A DNA stretch of 64,000 bases from DATKNA01 sp963786765 (GTDB lineage Bacteria; Actinomycetota; Actinomycetes; Actinomycetales; Kineosporiaceae): contig CAWBAJ010000015.1 in the NCBI GenBank assembly GCA_963786765.1, positions 259,307-323,306 on the forward strand, written 5' to 3'. Positions within the stretch are counted from its first letter, which is position 1; each line of letters starts with the position of its first letter. The position numbers and the translations under genes were made by a program. Positions 16,894-24,388 of the stretch are shown one piece after another. A model generated the notes under the pieces. It saw only the letters and a program-made list of their open reading frames with translations, ran no database searches and was not told the origin of the DNA.

Positions 16894-19599
16894 TCACGGC
16901 GTGGGGCCGCCGGGGTTGATCGTGAGCGTCCGAGCGGACTCGCGGTCGACCGCGGCCCGGGTGAACGGCCAGTCGAAGGTCTGGCCGGTGGCCCACGCGT
17001 CGAGCTGGTCGTCGTAGTTCGCGTGCCCCGGATGGCCCGACTCGCCGGTCTGGTTCACCCACGTCGAGCGGTCGAACGCGGACAGGTCCACGACCATCCG
17101 CATGCTCGGGCCCGCGGTCACGTCGAAGGTTCCGGCGGCCGCGTTGTACGCGTTCGCGTCGACGATCGACGGGCCGCCGGGCAGCTCGATCGGTCCGCGG
17201 TTCAGCAGGGGATGCAGCAGCTTGGTCAGGCCGGAGCCGCCCAGCGGCTGCTCGACGAGCCACAGCCTGTGCAGCTGGCCCCACTGCCAGGTGTCCGGGT
17301 CCTTGCCCAGGGTGCTGGTCAGGCGCAGCCGGGCCGAGACCAGGGCCCGGCGCAGGATCTCGTCCCGGCCCTCGATCACCCCCGGCGTCCGGCGGTCGTC
17401 CCACCACTGGTCCTGCGGGTCCTTGAGCAGGGCGGCCACGGCCTCTGCCCACCGCCCGCCGCCGTTGGGCTGCACCCCCGGCGGCGTCTCGTCCGCGAAG
17501 GTCAGGTCGAGCAGGGCGGCCCACACCGCGTTGAAGTAGGCGGCCGCGGCCGAGTCCGTCGGTTCCGTGTAGTCCCATGTCTTCAGCAGGTCGACCGCCT
17601 GCTGGGTGAACGGGTCGTTGACGTTCAGCTTCAGCAGGACGGGAACGAGCTCTGCGGCGATCCCGCTGTAGGTGTCTGCCTGGATCGACTGCATGTCGCT
17701 GACCTGCAGCTTGCGACCGGCCTTCGCGGCGGAGGTGAGCAGGTCCCGGATCCGCTGGGAGCGGTAGCCGTAGTCGAAGTCGTGGGTGAAGTAGGGACCG
17801 TCCCCGGGGCCCGTCACCGCCTGGTTCGCGGCCACGAGGAAGCCTTCCTTCGGGTCGAGGGCGGACGGCAGCTGCGAGGGCGGCAGGAACTGCGGAAGCC
17901 AGTCGTAACGGGAGTCCCACCCCGGCAGCGGCCAGGTACCGTCCGTCGGGACCGGGGCCTGGGCCGGCCCGGGCCGTCGCTGCGGGATGCGCCCCGGGGC
18001 CTGGTAGCCGATGTGACCATCGATGTCGGCGTAGACGACGTTCTGCGCCGGCACGTCCATCTGGAGCACGGCCTTGCGGAAGGACTCGAAGTCCGTCGCG
18101 ACGTCGACGGCGAACACGGCGTCCATGTCGTGACCTGGGGTGAGCGCCGTCCACCGCAAGGAGACGCCGTACCCGGCGCCCCGGACCGGCGACCCCTTGG
18201 CGACGGGCGCCCGCAGGCCGACGAGGCGCACCCCGTCGATCACGTCGGACAGCAATGGCCCGTTCCCGGTCGACCGGACGGTGATCGTCACGGGGGCGCC
18301 CCCCCTGACCTCGATCGTCTCCTGCCGCGTCGTCAGCGGCACCAGCTTGCCGTCGCGCAGGTAGCTGTTGCCCTGGAGCTGCTCGAGGTAGAAGTCGGTG
18401 ACGTCCGGCCCCAGGTTGGTCATGCCCCAGGCGATCCGCTGGGTGTGGCCGATGAGGACCCCTGGGACGCCGGCGAAGCTGAAGCCCGACACGTCGAACG
18501 GGCAGCTCGCGGACAGCGTCTGGCAGTGCAGCCCGATCTGGTACCAGACGCCGGGCAGGCTGGGGGCGAGGTGCGGGTCGTTCGCGAGCAGCGGCTTGCC
18601 CGTCGTCGTCAGCGCGCCGGAGACGACCCACGAGTTGGAGCCGACGCCGTCCATGCCGCCGCCCAGCAGGTCCGGGACGGCTGCCACCGCCTGTCGCGCC
18701 GACTCGAGCACTGCCTGACCCCCGGACGACGTCATCGCGGCGAGCACCCCGGTCGCGGCGGTGCTGGTCGTGGCGGTGCTGGTCGTGGCGGTGCTGGTCG
18801 TGGCGGTGCTGGTCGTCGCGGTGCTGGTCGTCGCGGTGCTGGTCGTCGCGGTGCTCGTCGTGGCGGCCGTGCGCGTGCCGGGGGTGCCGGTCGGCAGGAT
18901 CGGCGTGTGCCGCGCGTACGGGTACGGCGGGAAGAGCTGGTCGACGCGCTCCACGTCCTTGACGGTCCCGAACGTGCGCGCCCGCGCCAGCTCGTCGTCG
19001 TAGTTGCCGCGCAAGTCCCAGGCCATCGCCTTGAACCAGCTGACGGAGTCCAGCGGCGTCCACGGCTCGATCCGGGGCTGGCCGCCGCGGAGTCCGCAGC
19101 ACCGTGTAGTCCAGGCCCAGCTCGGCGCGGGCTGCGGCCGCGGAGGTAGTCGTTGACGCCGCGCGCGTACGCATCGAGGTACCGCCGGGTCGCGGGGTCC
19201 GCCTGGTTGAGCTCCTGCTCCGCGACCCGGCGCCAGCCGAGCGTTCGCACGACCTTGTCCGCCTGCAGCGCCGTGTCATCCTGGCCCACGAGCTCGGACA
19301 GCCGGCCCGCCGTCACGTGGCGCCGGAAGTCCATCTGGAAGAACCGGTCCTGCGCCTGCACGTACCCCTGGGCGCGGAACAGGTCGTCGGGGGTCTGCGC
19401 GTAGATCTGCGGGATGCCGCCGATCGTCGCGGATCACGGTCACGGGCGCGGACAGGCCAGGCAGGGTGATCGTCCCGTCCTGGGACGGAAAGGGGCGGCG
19501 GACGACGACCACCGTCGCGACGAACGCGACGACGAGGACCACGACGAGCAGGGCCCCGAGCCCCACGAGACTCAGGCGGAGCACACGGCGACGGGGCAC
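16894..19599 (-). CDS. Penicillin acylase family protein (N-terminal nucleophile hydrolase), frameshifted
   Basis: About 900 codons. From the GTG at 19599 there is a membrane anchor or signal (LVGLGALLVVVLVVAFVATV), then PFPSQDGTITLPGLSAPV. The middle reads DDLFRAQGYVQAQDRFFQMD; the long last frame holds the autocatalytic site GVGSNSWVVSG, whose first Ser after GVG becomes the beta-subunit N-terminal nucleophile, followed by LLANDPHL. Substrates of the family include penicillins and acyl-homoserine lactones. Continuity needs frame changes near 19428, 19145 and 19085; from 19026 the frame is open for 710 codons. A (TTSTA)n stretch lies in the spacer before the cleavage site. It is divergent from the antiporter. 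Confidence 0.8.
18758..18862. repeat. 15-bp tandem repeat, seven units, in the penicillin acylase spacer
   Basis: Unit GCGGTGCTGGTCGTG is repeated seven times from 18758 to 18862 with few mismatches. On the minus strand it encodes Thr/Ser/Ala pentads (TTSTA-like) about 40 codons before the autocleavage Ser. The unit length is a multiple of three, so copy number may vary without frame loss. Confidence 0.9.
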
Positions 19600-19666
19600 G
19601 GGCGGCACTCTAACCGGGCTGCCTGAGCGACCCGGGAAGCCGGCGTTCCGAGGGAGGCGACACGGC

Positions 19667-21244
19667 ATGACCGTGGACGAGCTCGGTCCCGCGCTGCTCG
19701 TCGCCTCCGCCGTGCTGCTCGTCGCCGTGGTGGCGGTCAGGCTCAGCGCCCGCACCGGGCTGCCGTCGCTGCTGCTGTACCTGGGCCTCGGGCTGGCCCT
19801 CGGCGAGCGCGGGCTCGGGGTCACCTTCGACGACGCCCGGCTGACCGGCGTGCTCGGATACGCGGCGCTGGTGGTCATCCTCGCCGAGGGTGGGTTGACC
19901 ACGCGCTGGGAGGGCATCCGCTCGTCGGTCGCGCCGGCCGCGGTGCTCGCCACTGTCGGGACGATGGTGTCCGTCGCCGTCACCGCCGTCGCCGCCCGCT
20001 GGGTGCTCGACGTTCCCTGGGTCACCGCGCTGCTGGTCGGCGCGGTGGTCTCGTCGACGGACGCCGCGGCGGTCTTCGCGGTGCTGCGCACGGTGCCGCT
20101 GCCCGGGCGGCTGACCGGCATGCTCGAGGCCGAATCGGGCTTCAACGACGCACCGGCCGTCATCCTGGTCGTCGCGCTCGTCGCCCAGGCGTCGGGCGCG
20201 CGGGCGCACTCCGGGTGGGTGCTCCTCGCGGAGGCCGCGCTCGAGCTCGCCGTCGGTGCCGCCGTCGGCCTCGCCTGCGGTTGGGCGGGCGCCCGGCTGC
20301 TGCGCGGCGTCGCGCTGCCGTCGTCCGGCCTGTACCCGATCGCCGTGCTGGCGCTGGCGGGAGCCGCGTTCGGCGCCGCCGACGTCCTGCACGGCTCGGG
20401 GTTCCTGGCGACGTACCTCGCCGCGCTCGTCCTCGGCAACGCGCGCCTGCCGCATGGCGCCGCCGTCCGGGGCTTCGCGGAGGGCATGGGCTGGATGGCG
20501 CAGATCGGCCTGTTCGTGCTGCTCGGGCTGCTCGCGGATCCGGCCCGCCTGGTCGGCCGGTTCTTCCCGGGCGTGGTCGTCGGGCTCGCGGTCGTGCTGC
20601 TCGCCCGACCCCTCGCGGTGCTGGCGTCGGTTACCTGGTTCGGCGTGGGCTGGCGGGAGCAGATCTTCCTGTCCTGGGCGGGGCTGCGAGGCGCCGTCCC
20701 CATCGTGCTGGCGACGATCCCGCTGGCCGACCGCGTGCCGTACGCGACCCTGATCTTCGACCTGGTCTTCGTGCTCGTCGTCGTGCTCACGCTCGTGCAG
20801 GGACCGACGCTGCCGTGGGTCGCCCGCAGGCTCCGGCTCGCCGGTTCCGTCACCACCGTCGGGCTCGACGTCGAGAGCTCGCCGCTCGGCGCCCTGGACG
20901 CCGACGTGCTCACGGTGCGGATCGGGCCCGAGTCCGCGCTGCACGGGGTCGAGCTCTTCGAACTGCGGCTGCCCGAACGCGCCAACGTCACCCTGGTGGT
21001 CCGCGACGGCGAGCCCTTCGTGCCGACGCCGCGCTCGGCCCTGCAGCACGGCGACGAGCTCATCGTGGTGACCGCGGCGGCCGCTCGGGACGAGGCCGAG
21101 CGCCGGCTGCGGGAGGTCAGCGCCGGCGGCAAGCTCGCCGGGTGGCGGCCGTCACGTTCGGCACGCAGGCCCCGGCCGCCGCGATCTCCTCGCGTCGCAC
21201 GGTTGACTCGGCTGACCCGGCTGCCGAGAACCACCCGGGGCTGA
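19667..21244 (+). CDS. Cation/proton antiporter (CPA1, NhaP2-like) with C-terminal RCK_C domain
   Basis: 525 residues. The first ~385 residues form about 12 membrane segments with the CPA1 signatures ILAEGGLTTRWEGIRSSVAP, SSTDAAAVFAVLR and ESGFNDAPAVILV; the last holds the conserved Asn-Asp of the ion site. LSWAGLRGAVPIVLATIPL is typical of NhaP2-type K+/H+ exchangers. Residues about 400-480 (VLTVRIGPESALHG to DELIVVTA) form a TrkA_C/RCK_C regulatory domain. The tail is basic and Pro/Arg-rich. ATG at 19667 follows AGGGAGGCG. It is divergent from the acylase, 67 bp apart. Ion specificity is inferred. Confidence 0.9.
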   Translation: MTVDELGPALLVASAVLLVAVVAVRLSARTGLPSLLLYLGLGLALGERGLGVTFDDARLTGVLGYAALVVILAEGGLTTRWEGIRSSVAPAAVLATVGTMVSVAVTAVAARWVLDVPWVTALLVGAVVSSTDAAAVFAVLRTVPLPGRLTGMLEAESGFNDAPAVILVVALVAQASGARAHSGWVLLAEAALELAVGAAVGLACGWAGARLLRGVALPSSGLYPIAVLALAGAAFGAADVLHGSGFLATYLAALVLGNARLPHGAAVRGFAEGMGWMAQIGLFVLLGLLADPARLVGRFFPGVVVGLAVVLLARPLAVLASVTWFGVGWREQIFLSWAGLRGAVPIVLATIPLADRVPYATLIFDLVFVLVVVLTLVQGPTLPWVARRLRLAGSVTTVGLDVESSPLGALDADVLTVRIGPESALHGVELFELRLPERANVTLVVRDGEPFVPTPRSALQHGDELIVVTAAAARDEAERRLREVSAGGKLAGWRPSRSARRPRPPRSPRVARLTRLTRLPRTTRG

Positions 21245-21319
21245 AAGGCTCCGGGGAGGACCACCCGTCGGGGAACGGGCCCTGGAACGTGCGCGTTCCT
21301 CCCCCGCGCAGGCATACTC

Positions 21320-21346
21320 TTGGCACTCGCATGGTTGGAGTGCCAA
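21320..21346. promoter_or_regulatory. CIRCE-like HrcA operator upstream of fmdB
   Basis: TTGGCACTC (21320-21328), 9-nt spacer, GAGTGCCAA (21338-21346). This is the exact 9-9-9 architecture of CIRCE (consensus TTAGCACTC-N9-GAGTGCTAA) with one compensated change in each arm. It lies 49 bp before the fmdB start. Confidence 0.75.
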
Positions 21347-21395
21347 GAACGGTCGTAGCAGCGGGCCCGGCGGGCCCCGACCCAGGAGGACGGAC

Positions 21396-21782
21396 GTGCC
21401 GACGTACGCCTACGCGTGCACCGCGTGCGGTCACCGATTCGAAGTGCAGCAGTCGTTCTCGGACGCTGCGCTGACGGACTGCCCTGAGTGCGAAGGACGG
21501 CTGCGCAAGCTCTTCAACAGCGTCGGCATCGTCTTCAAGGGATCCGGTTTCTACCGCACGGACAGCCGCGCGGGGTCGTCCTCGAACGGCGCGAAGGACG
21601 GCGCAGGGTCGGGCTCGCCCGCCGAGAAGGCCGGCTCGGCGGAGAAGCCGGCCGCGTCGGAGAAGTCCGCATCCTCGGACAAGCCCGCGTCCTCGGACAA
21701 GCCCGCGGCGTCGAGCTCCTCGTGGTCGGGCTCTTCGTCGTCGGGCTCCTCGTCGTCGGGCTCGAAGGCTCCCGCCGCCTGA
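21396..21782 (+). CDS. FmdB family zinc-ribbon protein
   Basis: 128 residues from GTG at 21396, with AGGAGG 5-10 nt upstream. The N-terminal ~45 residues are an FmdB zinc ribbon: PTYAYACTACGHRFEVQQSF and DCPECEGRLRKLF provide two CxxC pairs. GIVFKGSGFYRTDSR completes the conserved core. From about residue 58 the protein is a low-complexity Ser/Ala/Lys tail. The role of the family is not settled (putative regulator). A CIRCE-like operator lies just upstream, so heat/HrcA control is inferred. mtnP, a CpaB-like gene and mscL follow on the same strand. Confidence 0.85.
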   Translation: MPTYAYACTACGHRFEVQQSFSDAALTDCPECEGRLRKLFNSVGIVFKGSGFYRTDSRAGSSSNGAKDGAGSGSPAEKAGSAEKPAASEKSASSDKPASSDKPAASSSSWSGSSSSGSSSSGSKAPAA

Positions 21783-21890
21783 CGGCCGCCCTTCCCGCTC
21801 CGTCCACACCCCTCCCGGCGCGCCCCGTCGTCCACAGCTGACGCGGGCGCGCCGTCGGCATGTCCGCGCGCACCGCTAGCGTCTGCGCCC

Positions 21891-22724
21891 GTGACCACCA
21901 CCTCCCGGGCCGCGGCGCCCGTCGCGGAGATCGGCGTCCTCGGCGGCTCCGGCTTCTACAGCTGGCTCGACGATGCCCGGCCCGTCCCCGTCGAGACGCC
22001 GTTCGGTCCCCCCAGCGAGGCTCCCGTGGTCGGCAGCGTCGCCGGCCGGTCCGTGGCGTTCCTCCCCCGGCACGGCCGGGACCACCGCTTCCCCCCGCAC
22101 CGGGTCAACTACCGGGCCAACCTGTGGGCGCTGCGGGCGCTCGGCGTGCGGCAGGTGCTCGCCCCGTCCGCGGTCGGCTCGATGCTGCCCGAGCTCGGCC
22201 CCGGCAGCCTCGTCGTCCCCGACCAGATCATCGACCGCACCTGGGGCCGCGAGCACACGATCTTCGGCGGCGACGACGGGCCCGTGGTCCACGTGTCGTT
22301 CGGCGATCCGTACTGTCCACGGGGGCGCACGGCGGTAGGGGCGGCGGCCACGGCGGCGGCGTGGCCCGCTCGGGAGGGCGGCACGCTCGTCGTCATCAAC
22401 GGGCCGCGGTTCTCGAGCCGGGCGGAGTCCACGTGGCACGCGGCAGCTGGTGGGCACGTCGTCGGCATGACGGGTATGCCGGAGGCGTCGATCGCCAGAG
22501 AGCTGGCGCTCTGCTACACGACCGCAGCGGTCGTCACGGACCTCGATGCGGGGTTCGAGTCCGGAGCAGGCGTCACGCACGCGGAGGTCCTGGCGACCTT
22601 CGGTGCGAGCGTCGAGCGGCTCAAGTCCGTGCTCGCCGCCGCCGTCGGCCGGCTTCCCTCGGACGACGACTGTTCCTGCCGGCACGCCCTGGACGGGCTC
22701 CCGCTCCCGTTCGACCTGCCCTGA
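21891..22724 (+). CDS. mtnP: S-methyl-5'-thioadenosine phosphorylase
   Basis: 277 residues from GTG at 21891. The phosphate-binding GVLGGSGFY, the central INGPRFSSRAES, and the purine/ribose-binding GMTGMPEASIARELALCYT are the MTAP/PNP signatures. The enzyme splits methylthioadenosine (from polyamine and autoinducer synthesis) into adenine and methylthioribose-1-phosphate; some actinobacterial members act on other purine nucleosides. A 108-bp gap separates it from fmdB; the CpaB-like gene starts 8 bp after the stop, suggesting co-transcription. The tail contains DDDCSCRHALDG. Confidence 0.88.
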   Translation: MTTTSRAAAPVAEIGVLGGSGFYSWLDDARPVPVETPFGPPSEAPVVGSVAGRSVAFLPRHGRDHRFPPHRVNYRANLWALRALGVRQVLAPSAVGSMLPELGPGSLVVPDQIIDRTWGREHTIFGGDDGPVVHVSFGDPYCPRGRTAVGAAATAAAWPAREGGTLVVINGPRFSSRAESTWHAAAGGHVVGMTGMPEASIARELALCYTTAAVVTDLDAGFESGAGVTHAEVLATFGASVERLKSVLAAAVGRLPSDDDCSCRHALDGLPLPFDLP

Positions 22725-22731
22725 GGCGGGC

Positions 22732-23352
22732 GTGTCGCGCTCACGTCCTGCGCCGTTCCTCGAGCCGCCGGGCAGCGCCCTGGCCGCGCGGCTCGCCGCG
22801 GTCCGCGCGCTGGCGGCACGATCCCGGCGGCTCGCCGCCGCGATGTGCGCCGGTGCAGCCGTGCTCGCGGTGGTGTCCGCGCTGACCCCGCCGGCCACCG
22901 CACCCGTGCCGGGCGGCGCGACGAGTCCGGGTCTTGCGCCGATTCTGCTGCCGGCCGGCGCCGGCACGGGCGCGGTTGCCGGCGCCGAGCGAGTCGCCCT
23001 CACCGTGCGCCTCGCCGACCCGGCGGAAACGCTGCTGCTGCGGCCCGGCGTCCACGTCGAGGTGATCGGTGGCGCACCCACAGGATCGGCAGGGACGACG
23101 GACGGCGCCGGGGACGCGTCGATCCTCGCGCCGGACGCCGTCGTCCTCGTCGTCCCTCAACCGGCGGGCGAGGCGGGCGGCGACGTGGCCGGTGGCGGCG
23201 ACGGTGGGCTGCTCGCCGGCAGTTCGGCGACCGGCGATCAGGGGCTGGCCGGAGTCGTCGTGATCTCCGTTCCCCCGGCCGATGCCCACCGGCTGGCCGC
23301 CGCGGCCGGCTCGCGACCGCTCACCGTGACAGTGGCTCTGCCGGGGGCCTAG
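22732..23352 (+). CDS. CpaB-like (SAF/RcpC) pilus-assembly-type membrane protein
   Basis: 206 residues from GTG at 22732. An Arg-rich N-terminus precedes one membrane segment (about residues 37-57, AAAMCAGAAVLAVVSALTPP). The exposed part contains LTVRLADPAETLLLRPGVHV, SILAPDAVVLVVP and VVVISVPPADAHRLAAAAGS, the pattern of SAF/RcpC-type proteins related to the Flp-pilus subunit CpaB. It is shorter than classical CpaB and no tad genes lie nearby, so a pilus role is uncertain. It lies between mtnP and mscL on the same strand. Confidence 0.7.
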   Translation: MSRSRPAPFLEPPGSALAARLAAVRALAARSRRLAAAMCAGAAVLAVVSALTPPATAPVPGGATSPGLAPILLPAGAGTGAVAGAERVALTVRLADPAETLLLRPGVHVEVIGGAPTGSAGTTDGAGDASILAPDAVVLVVPQPAGEAGGDVAGGGDGGLLAGSSATGDQGLAGVVVISVPPADAHRLAAAAGSRPLTVTVALPGA

Positions 23353-23395
23353 GGTTCCCGGCGGCAGCGTCGCCGATTGGCCCAGGAGGCCGGCT

Positions 23396-23791
23396 GTGAT
23401 CCAGGGATTCAAGAGCTTCATCATGCGCGGCAACGTCGTGGACCTCGCCGTGGCGGTCGCCATCGGCGCCGCGTTCACCGCCGTCGTCACGGCTTTCAGC
23501 AACAACGTCATCAATCCGCTCATCGCGGCCGTCGGTGGAAGCAACGTCAACGGTCTCGGCTTCCGGATCATCAGCAGCAACCCGAAGACCACTGTCGACA
23601 TCGGCGCCGTGATCACCGCGCTCATCAACTTCCTCATCGTCGCGGTGGTCGTGTACTTCCTCGTGGTCGTGCCGATGAACCTGCTCGCCGAGCGGCGCAG
23701 GCGCGGCGAGGAGCCGGAGCCGACGGCGCCCGCCGAGGACATCGTCCTGCTGCAGGAGATCCGCGACCTGCTCCGCCAGCGGACGATCTGA
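23396..23791 (+). CDS. mscL: Large-conductance mechanosensitive channel MscL
   Basis: 131 residues from GTG at 23396. FKSFIMRGNVVDLAVAVAIG then AAFTAVVTAF is the conserved MscL N-terminal helix and TM1; TM2 is ALINFLIVAVVVYFLVVVPM. The charged C-terminal bundle (EDIVLLQEIRDLL) is present. It opens under membrane tension during hypo-osmotic shock. Two direct copies of the 18-bp GATCAAGG repeat begin 27 bp after its stop. Confidence 0.95.
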   Translation: MIQGFKSFIMRGNVVDLAVAVAIGAAFTAVVTAFSNNVINPLIAAVGGSNVNGLGFRIISSNPKTTVDIGAVITALINFLIVAVVVYFLVVVPMNLLAERRRRGEEPEPTAPAEDIVLLQEIRDLLRQRTI

Positions 23792-23817
23792 CCCCACCCC
23801 CTCCCTCCCCTCCCGGC

Positions 23818-23853
23818 GATCAAGGAAAAGTTGGGGATCAAGGAAAAGTTGGG
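23818..23853. repeat. Tandem pair of the 18-bp GATCAAGG repeat
   Basis: GATCAAGGAAAAGTTGGG at 23818-23835 and again at 23836-23853, followed by a partial third unit (GATCAAGAGAG). The same unit recurs inverted at 24328-24365 and as a hairpin at 32301-32358. It lies between the convergent ends of mscL and the small gene at 23887. Confidence 0.9.
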
Positions 23854-23886
23854 GATCAAGAGAGCTGGGCGAACTCCCCTCGACGA

Positions 23887-24104
23887 TCACTCCCAGTGCG
23901 GCGGGCGCTCACGGAGGTACCGCTCGTCGTCGCCGGACGCCGCCGTCGACTGCCAGTCCTCCGGGTCCGGTGCCGTGGCCGACGAGAGGGGCGGTGCAGG
24001 GCCGGCGACGCCGTCGGCGCCTCGGGTGACGAGGTGCCCGCCGGCGCGCGCCGCAGCGGAGGTGTCGGGGCCGAGCCCCCGGCGTCGGACGGCGTCTCGC
24101 TCAC
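23887..24104 (-). CDS. Small hypothetical protein with DERYLRERPPHW C-terminus, frameshifted
   Basis: From GTG at 24104 one frame reads VSETPSDAGGSAPTP, a typical start. A second frame ends in DPEDWQSTAASGDDERYLRE then RPPHWE. I recall small acidic actinobacterial proteins with a similar C-terminus, so a short protein of about 70 residues with one frame change near the middle is likely. If the second frame alone is used, the gene would start at 24192 and be 101 codons. Function unknown. Confidence 0.45.
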
Positions 24105-24235
24105 GGTCCCAGTGTGGGTCAAGGCCGACCGCGACAGGGATCCCAGGACTCCGCTCGCCCGAGGCTCGTCCGGCGACATCATGGGCATTCACGGGCGCTG
24201 AGCCACATCACCCCCGCGTTCCGGCTGCAACAGCC

Positions 24236-24305
24236 GCTTTACACGCGTTCCGGCCGCTTTAGCAGCCGAAACCAGGCGGACAAGCGGCCGGAACGCGTGT
24301 AAAGC
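24236..24305. repeat. 24-bp inverted repeat with 22-nt loop
   Basis: GCTTTACACGCGTTCCGGCC plus GCTT at 24236-24259 is exactly complementary to 24282-24305. The preceding 24216-24235 partly repeats the arm (GCGTTCCGGCTG). It lies in the 284-bp gap between the helicase-like gene's end and the start of the small gene, next to the inverted GATCAAGG repeats. Terminator or mobile palindrome are both possible. Confidence 0.8.
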
Positions 24306-24327
24306 CAGCCGCACGGGGACGGCAAGA

Positions 24328-24365
24328 TCCCTAATTTTTCCTTGATCCCAAACTTTTCCTTGATC
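24328..24365. repeat. Inverted copies of the 18-bp GATCAAGG repeat
   Basis: Reading the minus strand gives GATCAAGGAAAAGTTTGG followed by a degenerate second copy (GATCAAGGAAAAATTAGG). They face the direct pair at 23818-23853 across about 475 bp. They lie just past the end (24389) of the helicase-like gene on the minus strand, so they may be part of its terminator. Confidence 0.85.
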
Positions 24366-24388
24366 GCCGTCGAGGGAGGGCGGGGAGG

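Noticed and set aside
18758..18862. Short regular repeats that could suggest CRISPR
   Set aside because: Units are 15 bp, contiguous with no spacers, and lie in frame within the acylase gene.
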